A stretch of DNA of 42,570 nucleotides from Bacteroidales bacterium UBA6244. Lineage in GTDB: Bacteria; Bacteroidota; Bacteroidia; Bacteroidales; F082. This document shows, one piece after another, positions 17,316 to 25,776 of the stretch (position 1 is its first letter; every line of letters begins with the position of its first letter). The position numbers and the translations under genes are program-made. The stretch is from NCBI GenBank assembly GCA_002440885.1, contig DJVY01000121.1, positions 258 to 42,827 on the forward strand, read 5' to 3'. The notes beneath the pieces were generated by a model. It searched no databases. It saw nothing but the letters and a program-made list of their open reading frames with translations, and was not told where the DNA came from.

Positions 17316-17448
17316 ATATATTATCCTCAAGACCTGAAAACAGAATTAACACAGCCATTTCCGGCATTCAGTTTTTCATGAGAACATGGAAACGCAACTA
17401 TTCTGCTGACCTCTTTTTAAGGCCTGCTGCCAATTAAAGCGAAACCAC

Positions 17449-17456
17449 TACTTTTG
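17449..17456 (+). promoter_or_regulatory. -7 box upstream of the GNAT-cysC genes
   Basis: TACTTTTG followed by GCAGG, about 40 nt before the ATG at 17497. It is back to back with the box at 17308-17315 in a spacer of about 200 nt that otherwise shows nothing recognisable. Confidence 0.5.
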
Positions 17457-17496
17457 CAGGCATAAATATTATCGCATTTGTTCAGACTCCATTTAT

Positions 17497-18171
17497 ATGA
17501 TCGTTAGAAAAGGAAATATTGTATTCAGGAAAATCACTGTAGATGACATAGAACTCGTAAGAAACTGGAGAAACTCGCACCATGTAAAGCAATATATGGC
17601 CTATCGGGAAACCATAACGCCGGAAATGCAACTCAAGTGGTTTCACTCGATAAACAATGTGAACAACTTGTATTTCATCTTTGAATATAAGGGTGAAAAA
17701 ATTGGAGTCTTTAACGCCAAGGACATCGACTGGGAAAAAGGAAGCATGGAAACAGGGATATTTATAGCCGTGGAGAAATATATTCATACTGAACTCCCTT
17801 TGCTGGCAGTGCTGTCATTTGGGGATGTAGGGTTAAGGTTATTTCAAATGGACATCCTGGCTCATATCCTCAAATCGAACACAAGAGCACTGCGGTACAA
17901 CAAACTTTTAGGTTTTGAGCTTTGCCCGGATCAGGAGGCCTTCGAGAACCAGCTGTACAAATTAAATAAGGAAAAGTTTTTTAACCGCACCAAACTCCTT
18001 CGTCCGGCGCTTTATAAATTGATGGGTGTTAAGGACACCGTTCTGCATTTTAACCATAAAGATATTGAAAGTGGGTTGAAGGATTTTCTAATAAGTAGAA
18101 TTGACAAAGCCTTCATAAGCGACACAGTGCCTGATGAAACAGGGCTGACCATAAAATTCATTGCCATCTAA
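17497..18171 (+). CDS. GNAT-family N-acyltransferase, PseH-like
   Basis: 224-residue protein whose first about 150 residues fit the GNAT acyltransferase fold of the PseH/RimJ-like group. The hallmark ELVRNWRNSHHVKQYMAYRE near residues 19-38 corresponds to the LRNWRN entry of UDP-4-amino-sugar N-acetyltransferases. GIFIAVEKYIHTELPLLAVL and SNTRALRYNKLLGFEL follow. The last about 70 residues are not recognised. PseH-type enzymes acylate a 4-amino group on a nucleotide sugar, which is what the aminotransferase two genes downstream would make. The acyl donor could be acetyl-CoA or, by inference, the acyl-ACP made at 11749-13813. It is followed at 22 nt by the APS kinase gene. Confidence 0.75.
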   Translation: MIVRKGNIVFRKITVDDIELVRNWRNSHHVKQYMAYRETITPEMQLKWFHSINNVNNLYFIFEYKGEKIGVFNAKDIDWEKGSMETGIFIAVEKYIHTELPLLAVLSFGDVGLRLFQMDILAHILKSNTRALRYNKLLGFELCPDQEAFENQLYKLNKEKFFNRTKLLRPALYKLMGVKDTVLHFNHKDIESGLKDFLISRIDKAFISDTVPDETGLTIKFIAI

Positions 18172-18193
18172 ACAAAGCTAACCACCAAAATAT

Positions 18194-18748
18194 ATGAATA
18201 AACCAATTTATCGTGCAAAGTCTATTTGGCTCACAGGTTTATCGGGAGCAGGAAAAACAACTGTCGCTGCCGGACTTGCATCAGAACTAAAAGAGCAAGG
18301 AATAGCTGTCGCTGTTTTGGATGGCGATGTAGTGAGGAAAGGATTGTGCAGCGATTTGCAATATACACCAGATGATCGTACGGAAAACATCCGCCGAATC
18401 GCTGAGATTTCAGGTCTATTGGTAAAGCAGGGCATAACTACCATTAACAGTTTTATTCAACCTACAGAAGAAATTCGAAAAAAAACACAGCAAATTGTTG
18501 GACAAGAACACTATCTGGAGATTTTTGTTGACGCTCCGCTTGAAATATGCGAAGCGAGAGACGTAAAGGGACTTTACAAGAAGGCCCGACTGGGGATTAT
18601 AAAGGACTTTACAGGAATTAGCGCTCCCTTTGAAATTCCAAAAAATGCCCATCTGGTCATTTCAACCGACTCGCTAACCATTGACGATTGTGTAAAAGCG
18701 GCGTATGCCTTGGTTATAAAAAACATGAAGGGAAAGGTATCTGAGTAA
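18194..18748 (+). CDS. cysC: adenylylsulfate (APS) kinase
   Basis: 184-residue APS kinase, which phosphorylates APS to PAPS, the universal sulfo donor. P-loop GLSGAGKTT is at residues 15-23; DGDVVRKGLCSDL, DRTENIRRIAEIS, FVDAPLEICEARDVKGLY and DFTGISAPFEIP reproduce the family motifs almost in full. The segment usually reading SPFR is SFIQPTEEIR here, a small variation in the lid region. No ATP sulfurylase (cysD/cysN) or sulfite-reduction gene is adjacent, so it is not part of an assimilation operon in this window. With a sulfotransferase 2.3 kb away, I infer that it supplies PAPS for a sulfation reaction. Confidence 0.88.
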   Translation: MNKPIYRAKSIWLTGLSGAGKTTVAAGLASELKEQGIAVAVLDGDVVRKGLCSDLQYTPDDRTENIRRIAEISGLLVKQGITTINSFIQPTEEIRKKTQQIVGQEHYLEIFVDAPLEICEARDVKGLYKKARLGIIKDFTGISAPFEIPKNAHLVISTDSLTIDDCVKAAYALVIKNMKGKVSE

Positions 18749-18761
18749 ACCATCAAACAAT

Positions 18762-18769
18762 TATCTTTG
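18762..18769 (+). promoter_or_regulatory. -7 box upstream of the sugar aminotransferase gene
   Basis: TATCTTTG in the 46-nt spacer between cysC and the aminotransferase, 26 nt before the ATG at 18795. No TTG at the right distance, so it may be a weak internal promoter. Confidence 0.4.
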
Positions 18770-18794
18770 TCGGCCAATAGATAAATACGCATGA

Positions 18795-19931
18795 ATGAAA
18801 ATACCCTTTAACAAACCCTATTGTGGAGAAAAGGAACTCGAGTTAGCAAAAGCCGCAATGGACTTTGGGCATATTTCCGGCAATGGTATTTACACCCAAA
18901 AAGTGCACGAATTTTTCGAAACACGTTACAAGTTTAAGAAAACCTTTCTTACCACCTCATGTACCCACGCCTTTGAGATGGCCGTGATGTTGATGGATTT
19001 AGAACCAGGCGACGAGGTCATTATGCCTTCGTTCACCTTTGTGTCTACTACAAATCCGTTTATTTACAAAGGAGCCCGTTTGGTTTTCGCCGACACGTTA
19101 TCCAATTATCCAAACATTGATCTTGATCAGGTTGAATTACTTATCACCGAAAAAACCAAAGTGCTGGTGGTGATGCACTATGGCGGAGTGGCTGTTGACA
19201 TGGAAAAAGCTGTGGCCTTAGCTAACAAGCATAACCTGATCCTGTTTGAAGATGTTGCTCATGGCATCGATGCCTTTTACAAAGGAAAACCTTTAGGTAG
19301 TTTTGGCCATTTTGCGGCTTTTTCATTTCATGAAACGAAAAACGTGAGCTGCGGTGAGGGGGGGCTTTTAGTTATTAACGACGAAAAGTTTGTCTCACGC
19401 GCCGAAATCGTATGGGAAAAAGGCACCAACCGAACAGCTTTTAACCGGGGCGAGGTGGCCAAATACGAATGGGTGGATATCGGGGCTTCTTTCGTTACCT
19501 CAGAGATAACAGCTGCCGTGCTGTATGCGCAGTTGACTCAAATAGATGAAATTCAGGAGAAAAGAATCCAGCTGAGAAATCGTTACCAACAAAATCTGAC
19601 CCCTTTAGCCGAACAGGGTTTTGTCAGATTAGACGAGATTCCGAATTTTGCAACCAACAATGGCCATTTGTTTTATTTTTTAGTGGAAACACCTGCGCTT
19701 CGTTCCGGCTTATTAAACTATCTGAACAACAATTGTATTCATGCGGTCTTTCACTATTTACCTTTGCACAAAAGCCCTTACTATGCCTCAAAACACGATG
19801 GCCGGATTTTGTCCAACACGCAAAAATATGCCGATTGTCTGATCAGGCTACCCATGTTTTACGAACTCCCCATCGAAACTGTCGATTATATCTGCGACAA
19901 AATATCAGCTTTCTTTGAACTCACGAAGTAG
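18795..19931 (+). CDS. wecE: dTDP-4-amino-4,6-dideoxygalactose transaminase-like (WecE/RffA)
   Basis: 378-residue PLP-dependent sugar aminotransferase of the DegT/DnrJ/EryC1/StrS family. It matches WecE/RffA closely over its length: PGDEVIMPSFTFVSTTNPF, the PLP-binding Lys182 in AAFSFHETKNVSCGEGG, REKGTNR-like WEKGTNRTAFNRG, and HAVFHYLPLH. WecE makes dTDP-4-amino-4,6-dideoxygalactose from the 4-keto-6-deoxy sugar, using glutamate. In enterobacteria the product is acetylated by WecD for enterobacterial common antigen; here a PseH-like GNAT gene two genes upstream could play that part. The keto-sugar synthesis genes (rmlA, rmlB) are not in the window. It is convergent with nadD. Confidence 0.88.
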   Translation: MKIPFNKPYCGEKELELAKAAMDFGHISGNGIYTQKVHEFFETRYKFKKTFLTTSCTHAFEMAVMLMDLEPGDEVIMPSFTFVSTTNPFIYKGARLVFADTLSNYPNIDLDQVELLITEKTKVLVVMHYGGVAVDMEKAVALANKHNLILFEDVAHGIDAFYKGKPLGSFGHFAAFSFHETKNVSCGEGGLLVINDEKFVSRAEIVWEKGTNRTAFNRGEVAKYEWVDIGASFVTSEITAAVLYAQLTQIDEIQEKRIQLRNRYQQNLTPLAEQGFVRLDEIPNFATNNGHLFYFLVETPALRSGLLNYLNNNCIHAVFHYLPLHKSPYYASKHDGRILSNTQKYADCLIRLPMFYELPIETVDYICDKISAFFELTK

Positions 19932-19963
19932 TCAGGATTGAGAGAATAATTAAAACCATCCGA

Positions 19964-20554
19964 TTACTTTTCATAAAAATGCATCTCGGTGATGTATTGA
20001 TAAACCTGATCAGGCATCCAGAAACTCATGTCTTTTTTTGCTGCTATCCCCGTCCTGATGAAACTCGAGGATATTTCTATTAAAGGGGCATTCCAAAGGG
20101 TGATAGCCGGATGATTCTCGTACTTCCCTAAGGCAAAACCCGGTCGTGGATAGACGTAAAAATGGTATTGCTGTAGTATCTCCAAATAATTTTTCCATTT
20201 GTGGAATCCTTCAAAAATGTCAGTTCCGCTGATTAAAACCAATTCGCGATCAGGATATTTCTCACTCATATAGGTCAGTGTATCGATGGTGTACGAAGGC
20301 ATGGGCATTTTAAACTCTATGTCGCTTACACCAAGGCGGTGGTGATTTTCGACTGCAAGACGCACCAAGGCCAACCGATGATAATCAGCCAATAAAGTCT
20401 TTTTGTTTTTCAAGGGATTTTGAGGTGAAACCACAAACCATACTTCATCCAAATCGGTAAATTCAGCCATAAAATTGGCCAATATCAAATGTCCCGTATG
20501 GATGGGGTTAAATGAGCCAAACAACAAACCCGTTTTTTTCAGCACTGTTATCAA
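19964..20554 (-). CDS. nadD: nicotinate-nucleotide adenylyltransferase
   Basis: 196-residue NadD, which makes deamido-NAD from nicotinate mononucleotide and ATP. The nucleotidyltransferase motif LLFGSFNPIHTGHLILA is at about residues 10-26 and the ISSSFIR motif near the C-terminus. The frame begins with TTG at 20554, overlapping the TGA of the upstream gene by 4 nt (TTGA), which would couple translation; a GTG at 20545 is an alternative that removes three residues. No ATG is available near the motif. It ends the yicC-gmk-MDR-nadD transcript and is convergent with wecE. Confidence 0.92.
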   Translation of the reverse strand: MITVLKKTGLLFGSFNPIHTGHLILANFMAEFTDLDEVWFVVSPQNPLKNKKTLLADYHRLALVRLAVENHHRLGVSDIEFKMPMPSYTIDTLTYMSEKYPDRELVLISGTDIFEGFHKWKNYLEILQQYHFYVYPRPGFALGKYENHPAITLWNAPLIEISSSFIRTGIAAKKDMSFWMPDQVYQYITEMHFYEK

Positions 20555-21558
20555 ATCTTAGAAGGTTTCAACAAAACTTTTCCACCACTCATGTCGCCCA
20601 GATAGCTTTTGAGGGCCTCTGTAACCTGATCAAAAGAGAAATCAGAGCGTATATGGGTTTCCCATTTTCCGGTAATAAATTTCATTTGTATGCTTTCAGA
20701 AATTGCTTTAAATTCTTTATTATCAATCAATTCTTTCCAGGCGCTGAGGTTAAAACCAGACACCATCTTATCATTAAATATCAAATCCATCGTACTTAAC
20801 TCTGAAACCGGCTTGTTCGACAATCCCCCATACAACACCAGTTCGGAGTCAGGAGGCATAGCATTAAACAACACACCCGATTGCGCACCCGCCACGGCAT
20901 CGAAAGCAATAGTGGCCTCTAAATCATGAGCCAGCTCTTTGAGTTTTGCGGCAAACCCTTCTTCTGATTCGAGTAAAATGTATGCCTCACCGTTTGATTT
21001 TAACTTGTTAAAAGCCGCTTGACTACGGACAATATTTATTACTTTTACGTCATGCTCCTGCGCCAAACTCCGGATAAACGCCGGTACTTGACCACCAGCC
21101 GCGTTCACAATGACCGCTCGGCTTAGTTCAGCCCCCGTAACATCAAATAAACCATAGGCAGTAAAAGGATTAATCGCCAGACAAGCAGCCTGATCCATAT
21201 CCATATCCTCATGAAGTTCAATTAAATCACACTCCTTTACTACAAGATAATCCGACCATGCTCCGGATTTGTCGTCCTGAACAAAAAAACTCACCCTTTT
21301 GCCCAGCCAATCTTCCAAACCCGATGCCACTTCTTCAACCTTACCGCTCCCTTCAAAACCGGGCACGGCAGGCAAAGATTTCACTATTTGATATCCGCCC
21401 TGAATAAAAGCAATATCAGAAGGATTAACAGGTGCAGCATGCAATCTAACAAGCACTTCATCGCCTACAGGCACAGGCTTTTCTGATACTCTGACTTCCA
21501 GACTCAAGATCGCGCGGAGAACATTGCGGTTATAATTTGGCAACACAACAGATTTCAT
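20551..21558 (-). CDS. zinc-independent MDR oxidoreductase (quinone reductase/enoyl reductase-like)
   Basis: 335-residue medium-chain dehydrogenase/reductase. The GroES-like N-terminal domain has VLVRLHAAPVNPSDIAFIQG and VPGFEGSGKVEEV, and the cofactor domain follows with VIVNAAGGQVPAFIRSLAQE and AFDAVAGAQSGVL. Structural and catalytic zinc ligands are missing, placing it with quinone oxidoreductases and MECR-like enoyl reductases rather than alcohol dehydrogenases. NAD(P)H is the likely cofactor; the substrate is not predictable. It lies 6 nt after gmk and overlaps nadD by 4 nt, so it is embedded in a housekeeping operon without an obvious pathway link. Confidence 0.82.
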   Translation of the reverse strand: MKSVVLPNYNRNVLRAILSLEVRVSEKPVPVGDEVLVRLHAAPVNPSDIAFIQGGYQIVKSLPAVPGFEGSGKVEEVASGLEDWLGKRVSFFVQDDKSGAWSDYLVVKECDLIELHEDMDMDQAACLAINPFTAYGLFDVTGAELSRAVIVNAAGGQVPAFIRSLAQEHDVKVINIVRSQAAFNKLKSNGEAYILLESEEGFAAKLKELAHDLEATIAFDAVAGAQSGVLFNAMPPDSELVLYGGLSNKPVSELSTMDLIFNDKMVSGFNLSAWKELIDNKEFKAISESIQMKFITGKWETHIRSDFSFDQVTEALKSYLGDMSGGKVLLKPSKI

Positions 21559-21564
21559 AGAGTA

Positions 21565-22146
21565 CTAATTTTTTGACAAAAAACTTTTTATAACACCAAC
21601 CACCTCTTTAACCGCTTTCTGCAGATCGCGATTGATAATTACCACATCAAATTGATTTGAAAAACTCATTTCATAGGCAGCTTTCTTTAACCTTATTTCA
21701 ATGTCTTCGGTTGTATCAGAAGCTCTGGTAATCAAACGGTTTCTTAATTCATCTATCGTGGGAGGAGCGATAAACAAGGCCAACGCTTCTGTCCCGAAAA
21801 GTTTTTTAATGTTTAGTCCACCTAAAACGTCTACATCAAAAAGTACATTTCTTCCTTCATTTCTTATCCGTTCAACCTCCATTTTAAATGTACCATAAAA
21901 ACGATCAGGATAAACCTCCTCCCATTCCACAAAGGCATTTTGCTTTATTCTCAGTTTAAAATCTTCCACTGACAGGAAATAATAATCTAGTCCTTCAACC
22001 TCCCCCACTCTCGGGCTTCGGCTCGTGGCCGAAACTGAAAACGACAAATTGGGGACAACTTTCATCACTTCCCTGACAATGGTGGTTTTTCCAGCCCCGG
22101 AAGGAGCGGAAAAAACAATCAACTTACCAGCAACTTTTTCCGACAT
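21565..22146 (-). CDS. gmk: guanylate kinase
   Basis: 193-residue guanylate kinase, converting GMP to GDP with ATP. The P-loop SAPSGAGKTTIVREV is at about residues 13-27; SVSATSRSPRVGEVEGLDYY and VEWEEVYPDRFYGT bind GMP, and NRLITRASDTTEDIEIRL forms the lid. Length is typical. It lies 6 nt after yicC and 6 nt before the MDR gene, the common yicC-gmk pairing. Confidence 0.97.
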   Translation of the reverse strand: MSEKVAGKLIVFSAPSGAGKTTIVREVMKVVPNLSFSVSATSRSPRVGEVEGLDYYFLSVEDFKLRIKQNAFVEWEEVYPDRFYGTFKMEVERIRNEGRNVLFDVDVLGGLNIKKLFGTEALALFIAPPTIDELRNRLITRASDTTEDIEIRLKKAAYEMSFSNQFDVVIINRDLQKAVKEVVGVIKSFLSKN

Positions 22147-22152
22147 AACACA

Positions 22153-23028
22153 CTACAAAATGTTAAACAGCTGTTCTTTAATCTTTTCCAGTTCGTCTTT
22201 CATCAAAACCACCAATCGCTGCATATCCGAGTTATTTGCTTTTGACCCAAGAGTATTGATCTCGCGCCCGATTTCCTGGGCAATAAACCCCAGCTTTTTT
22301 CCAACAGAAGATTCGTTTTCAAGCACTTCCAGAAAATAGGTACAGTTGTTTTTTAATCTGACTTTTTCCTCTGTAATATCAAGCTTCTCAACATAATAAA
22401 TCATTTCCTGCTCCAGTCGGTTCATGTCTAGCTGAACATCCGGTGCTTGTTTACTGAGAGTCAGGAGGATTCGTTCCTTCACTTTCGCAACACGATCTGA
22501 TTCAAAAACATCCACTTCGGTGAGCAAGTTAAGAATTTCCTGAACATGCTGCTGGAAACCAGGGGTAAGCACAGCACCTTCCTGAGCACGGAATTGGTTC
22601 ACCAATTCCACTGTTTGACGGAATCCGTTCAAAACAATGGCCCATTCTGTTTCGTCAGCATCAAACTCCTTTGGGATGAGTACATCCGGCATTTTCAACA
22701 AGATGGAAAGCACATCAGCAGGCATGGGTTCACCTGTGTTTTCTGAAAGCTTTTTCACCAGCTGATAGTAGTGTTCAGCCATAGTAGTATTGATTTGAAC
22801 AGCTCCTTCAGAAGATTTTTCCTCCATAACGAGCAGCACATCTACCTTTCCTCTTTCAAGCTCTTGAGCCATAAGATTCCTGATTTCAATTTCCTTATCC
22901 TTCATCGAGCCAGGAAAACGCATATTCAGATCGAGTGTTTTACTGTTTAAAGTGCGTATTTCAATGGTATACTTTCGGTTTGCAGATTCAACGATTTGCT
23001 TCCCGTATCCGGTCATGGATTTTATCAT
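22153..23028 (-). CDS. yicC: YicC family endoribonuclease-like protein
   Basis: Protein of 291 residues with the YicC N-terminal signature MIKSMTGYGKQIVESANRKY and the DUF1732 C-terminal half including LGFIAQEIGREINTLGSKAN and a final MKDELEKIKEQLFNIL. Escherichia coli YicC is an RNase implicated in turnover of the small RNA RyhB. The frame is open to 23061, but the promoter box at 23050-23057 places transcription near 23044, so starts upstream of that are not used; ATG 23028 (MIKSMTGYG) matches the family, with ATG 23037 three codons upstream as an alternative. First gene of the yicC-gmk-MDR-nadD unit. Confidence 0.92.
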   Translation of the reverse strand: MIKSMTGYGKQIVESANRKYTIEIRTLNSKTLDLNMRFPGSMKDKEIEIRNLMAQELERGKVDVLLVMEEKSSEGAVQINTTMAEHYYQLVKKLSENTGEPMPADVLSILLKMPDVLIPKEFDADETEWAIVLNGFRQTVELVNQFRAQEGAVLTPGFQQHVQEILNLLTEVDVFESDRVAKVKERILLTLSKQAPDVQLDMNRLEQEMIYYVEKLDITEEKVRLKNNCTYFLEVLENESSVGKKLGFIAQEIGREINTLGSKANNSDMQRLVVLMKDELEKIKEQLFNIL

Positions 23029-23049
23029 TATCAACATGTTTAGAAAGGA

Positions 23050-23057
23050 CAAAGATA
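23050..23057 (-). promoter_or_regulatory. -7 box of the yicC-gmk-MDR-nadD operon
   Basis: Minus strand TATCTTTG; a TTTG lies 22 nt upstream and a second TTG 17 nt upstream. Predicted transcription start about 23044, which decides the yicC start codon. Confidence 0.6.
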
Positions 23058-23159
23058 ACAAACTTAGATTGAATCAACCCAAAAAGCACTCAAGTAGATG
23101 TGCTGTCCTGGTTGAAAAAAAGTATCATGATATGGCGTCAAAAACAAACACTTTTTCGC

Positions 23160-23167
23160 TACATTTG
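23160..23167 (+). promoter_or_regulatory. possible -7 box upstream of the TPR gene
   Basis: TACATTTG fits TAnnTTTG but is only 5 nt before the favoured ATG at 23172, so the transcript would be nearly leaderless or start codon choice is wrong. No -33 element seen. Confidence 0.3.
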
Positions 23168-23171
23168 CCTC

Positions 23172-24569
23172 ATGGGTATCAAATCAGTTATCATGGCGGC
23201 ATTGCTGGTAGTTTCGCACTTTGGTGAAGCATCGTCGATTGAAAGTATCGACAGCATTAAAACCAAGTTACCTCAGCAAAAAAACACTGAAAGGTATTCT
23301 TCTCTTATAAAACTATCCGAGTCATATCGCACTATATCGTTTTACGAATGCATAAATTACGGAGAGGAGGCTATTGACCTGGCGGAAAGTTTAAAGAACG
23401 ACACACTACAGGCATTGGCACTAAAGTCATTGGGCAATAGCTGCTACTATCTGGGCGAATTGGATCTGGCCAGAGATTACTACCGGAAAGCCTTAACTTA
23501 TTATAGCGCACAAAACCATTTACAAGGTCAAGCAAACTGTTTAAACAACCTCGGTCTTGTTTTTGACGAGACTTCTGACTTTGACTCAGCCAGGTATTAT
23601 TACCAAATGTCGTACGATCTGGAAAAACTGATTGGGAATGAGATTGGTATGGGCACAGCACTCATTCAGTTGGGTAATGTTTTTTACTATATCAATGATT
23701 TCCAGTCAGCACTGGATCATTACTATCAGGCCATGCTCATCTTCAAGGAAATCGGAGATAACGAACTACTTGCCCGCTGTTACAACAGTTTAGGGATAAT
23801 TTACCGCGCTTTCAACCAACAAGAAAAATCACTAGAGTATTACACGAAAGCCATTGCCATATTGGAGGCCACCGGCGATGAACGCAGCCTTTCACAGGTG
23901 TTGAATAATGCCGGTGAAATTTACAATTTCGACCTGAAAGACTACAAAAAAGCACTCAATCTCTACGAACAGTCATTAAAACTTAAGGAGAAACTAAATG
24001 ACAAACTGGGTATCGCTCTGTTAAACAACAACATGGGAACGCTCTACGCCAATATGGAAAACTTTAACGCAGCAATAAAGTATTTTTATAAAAGCATAAA
24101 ACAATACAAAGACCTGCAAAGCGAGACCGGATTGGTTATGGCCTTGTACAACACCGGCTCTCTTTACCTCCAGAAAGTGAAAATCGATTCGGCCATCTTG
24201 TACCTGTCTGATGGCTTGAATATGGCTAAAAAAAACAACTATGTCGACTATGTCTCACTATGTCAGGAATCACTCATGCACTGTTATGCCTACTCCGGCA
24301 ATATAGAAGAGTACAATAAGTACTTTAACGCCTACATACTAAGCAAAGATTCGCTAATTCAGACACTCCATCTGCTACAAAGCCAGCAAACAGAAACCAA
24401 ATATAGAATTGAAGAAATAAACCGTGAGGCTGAAGTCCTGGCTCAGCTAAACAGAGAAAAAGAGGAAGATCTTCATGCGTACAAGCTGCTTTTAATCGGA
24501 ATGGGAGCTTTTGTATTTTTATTGGTTTTAGTATATGCCTTGTTCAACAAGAAAAGGAAACCCGCGTGA
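23172..24569 (+). CDS. tetratricopeptide-repeat protein with signal peptide and C-terminal membrane anchor
   Basis: About 465 residues from ATG 23172. A hydrophobic N-terminus (MGIKSVIMAALLVVSHFGEA) looks like a signal peptide, followed by roughly eight TPR units (for example ALKSLGNSCYYLGELDLARD, CYNSLGIIYRAFNQQEKSLE), a coiled-coil stretch and a single membrane helix at about 437-458 before KKRKPA. The layout is that of the periplasmic sensor half of Bacteroidota TPR histidine kinases or LuxR-type regulators, but the output domain is absent and the gene ends with its own stop. An open frame continues upstream to GTG 23100, adding 24 residues that weaken the signal peptide. Its TGA overlaps the GTG start of the next gene (GTGA), so both are coupled. 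Confidence 0.8.
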   Translation: MGIKSVIMAALLVVSHFGEASSIESIDSIKTKLPQQKNTERYSSLIKLSESYRTISFYECINYGEEAIDLAESLKNDTLQALALKSLGNSCYYLGELDLARDYYRKALTYYSAQNHLQGQANCLNNLGLVFDETSDFDSARYYYQMSYDLEKLIGNEIGMGTALIQLGNVFYYINDFQSALDHYYQAMLIFKEIGDNELLARCYNSLGIIYRAFNQQEKSLEYYTKAIAILEATGDERSLSQVLNNAGEIYNFDLKDYKKALNLYEQSLKLKEKLNDKLGIALLNNNMGTLYANMENFNAAIKYFYKSIKQYKDLQSETGLVMALYNTGSLYLQKVKIDSAILYLSDGLNMAKKNNYVDYVSLCQESLMHCYAYSGNIEEYNKYFNAYILSKDSLIQTLHLLQSQQTETKYRIEEINREAEVLAQLNREKEEDLHAYKLLLIGMGAFVFLLVLVYALFNKKRKPA

Positions 24570-25639
24570 ACATTTTAGAACCATATCACCTATTCGCCGA
24601 GCCGCTTAAGTATTATCAATCAATGATTGACGACATAGAATCGGCTAAAAAATATATTTATTTACAAACATTTCGTGTAGGCAAAGATGTTATTGGCGAT
24701 CGTTTCAGAAGAGCTCTAACAAAAAAAGCCCGCGAAGGGGTTGAGGTAAAACTTCTGATTGATTACTGGGGAGCAGGCTCAATTAACAAAGAATATTTTA
24801 AAACACTAATTCAGTATAAAGGTGAGGTGCGCTTTTTCCAAAAAATTATCATCAACTCCGATATTTTTACCCGCAGCCATAAACGTAACCACCGCAAACT
24901 TTTACTTATCGACGACGAAATTACCTACATTGGATCTTCCAATATTACAGGTTACAACCTCAATTGGAGGGAATCCGTTTTACGTATGAAGAGTAGTATC
25001 ACCTTGGATTTTGTAAAACTCTTTAAACAGGATTTCCGAAACTTCAACAAATACAATATCAACACACAAAGCCGGACAACCCCTGTTAAAAAGCATGATT
25101 TTGAAATCGTGAGAGACGCTCCGTCTATTGCCTTTAAAAGAATAAACAACAAGTTTATCAAGCTTATTAAGTCGGCCAGAGACCAGGTTGTTATCGAGAC
25201 ACCCTATTTTCTACCTGGATATTTATTACGCAAAGCACTCACCGATGCGGCACAACGAGGCGTCGAAGTTAAGGTCATTTTGCCAAAGCAATCTGATGTA
25301 ACTTTAATTGACATCCTGCGCAATAAATACCTGGGACCTCTCAATAAAAAAGGAATTGAATTTCTTTTTTACCAGACAAATAACCTGCATGCCAAATTAC
25401 TCCTCATCGACAAATCAGTATTCGCCATCGGTTCTTCAAATTTTGATTACAGAAGTTTCAGGTATATGTATGAAATACTACTTGTCGGTGCTGACACAGA
25501 TATAGCAAACCAGGTAAGCCGACATACCATGCGAACATTAGAAGATGCCCACCCTTTTGACTATTCTGCATGGAAAAAGAGACCTCTAATAAACAAGGTT
25601 TTTGAATGGGTTTTGTTGCCTTTTCGTCATTTGCTCTAA
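24566..25639 (+). CDS. phospholipase D/cardiolipin synthase-like enzyme
   Basis: 357-residue protein with two PLD (HxKx4D) motifs: HRKLLLIDDEITYIGSSN in the first half and HAKLLLIDKSVFAIGSSNFD in the second. This duplicated arrangement matches bacterial cardiolipin synthases, which condense phosphatidylglycerol units. The N-terminal membrane helices of ClsA are missing, so it resembles the ClsB-type form. Phosphatidyltransferase on another alcohol, or hydrolysis, are possible alternatives. The GTG start overlaps the upstream stop by 4 nt, tying its synthesis to the TPR membrane protein, which may regulate or localise it. Confidence 0.82.
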   Translation: MNILEPYHLFAEPLKYYQSMIDDIESAKKYIYLQTFRVGKDVIGDRFRRALTKKAREGVEVKLLIDYWGAGSINKEYFKTLIQYKGEVRFFQKIIINSDIFTRSHKRNHRKLLLIDDEITYIGSSNITGYNLNWRESVLRMKSSITLDFVKLFKQDFRNFNKYNINTQSRTTPVKKHDFEIVRDAPSIAFKRINNKFIKLIKSARDQVVIETPYFLPGYLLRKALTDAAQRGVEVKVILPKQSDVTLIDILRNKYLGPLNKKGIEFLFYQTNNLHAKLLLIDKSVFAIGSSNFDYRSFRYMYEILLVGADTDIANQVSRHTMRTLEDAHPFDYSAWKKRPLINKVFEWVLLPFRHLL

Positions 25640-25724
25640 ATTCGAATACTGCTCTTTTCAGATTAGAATGACTCCAAATTTGAAAATTTAACGTTTATAT
25701 CAATTTCAGTCCATTGAAAACCAC

Positions 25725-25732
25725 TAATTTTG
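25725..25732 (+). promoter_or_regulatory. -7 box upstream of rocD
   Basis: TAATTTTG, 45 nt before the ATG at 25777. The expected TTG is missing at 19-21 nt; TTTC lies about 17 nt upstream. Weak support. Confidence 0.4.
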
Positions 25733-25776
25733 AACAAATTTTTAATTTCTATTAATCACATTAAATATATTGAGCA

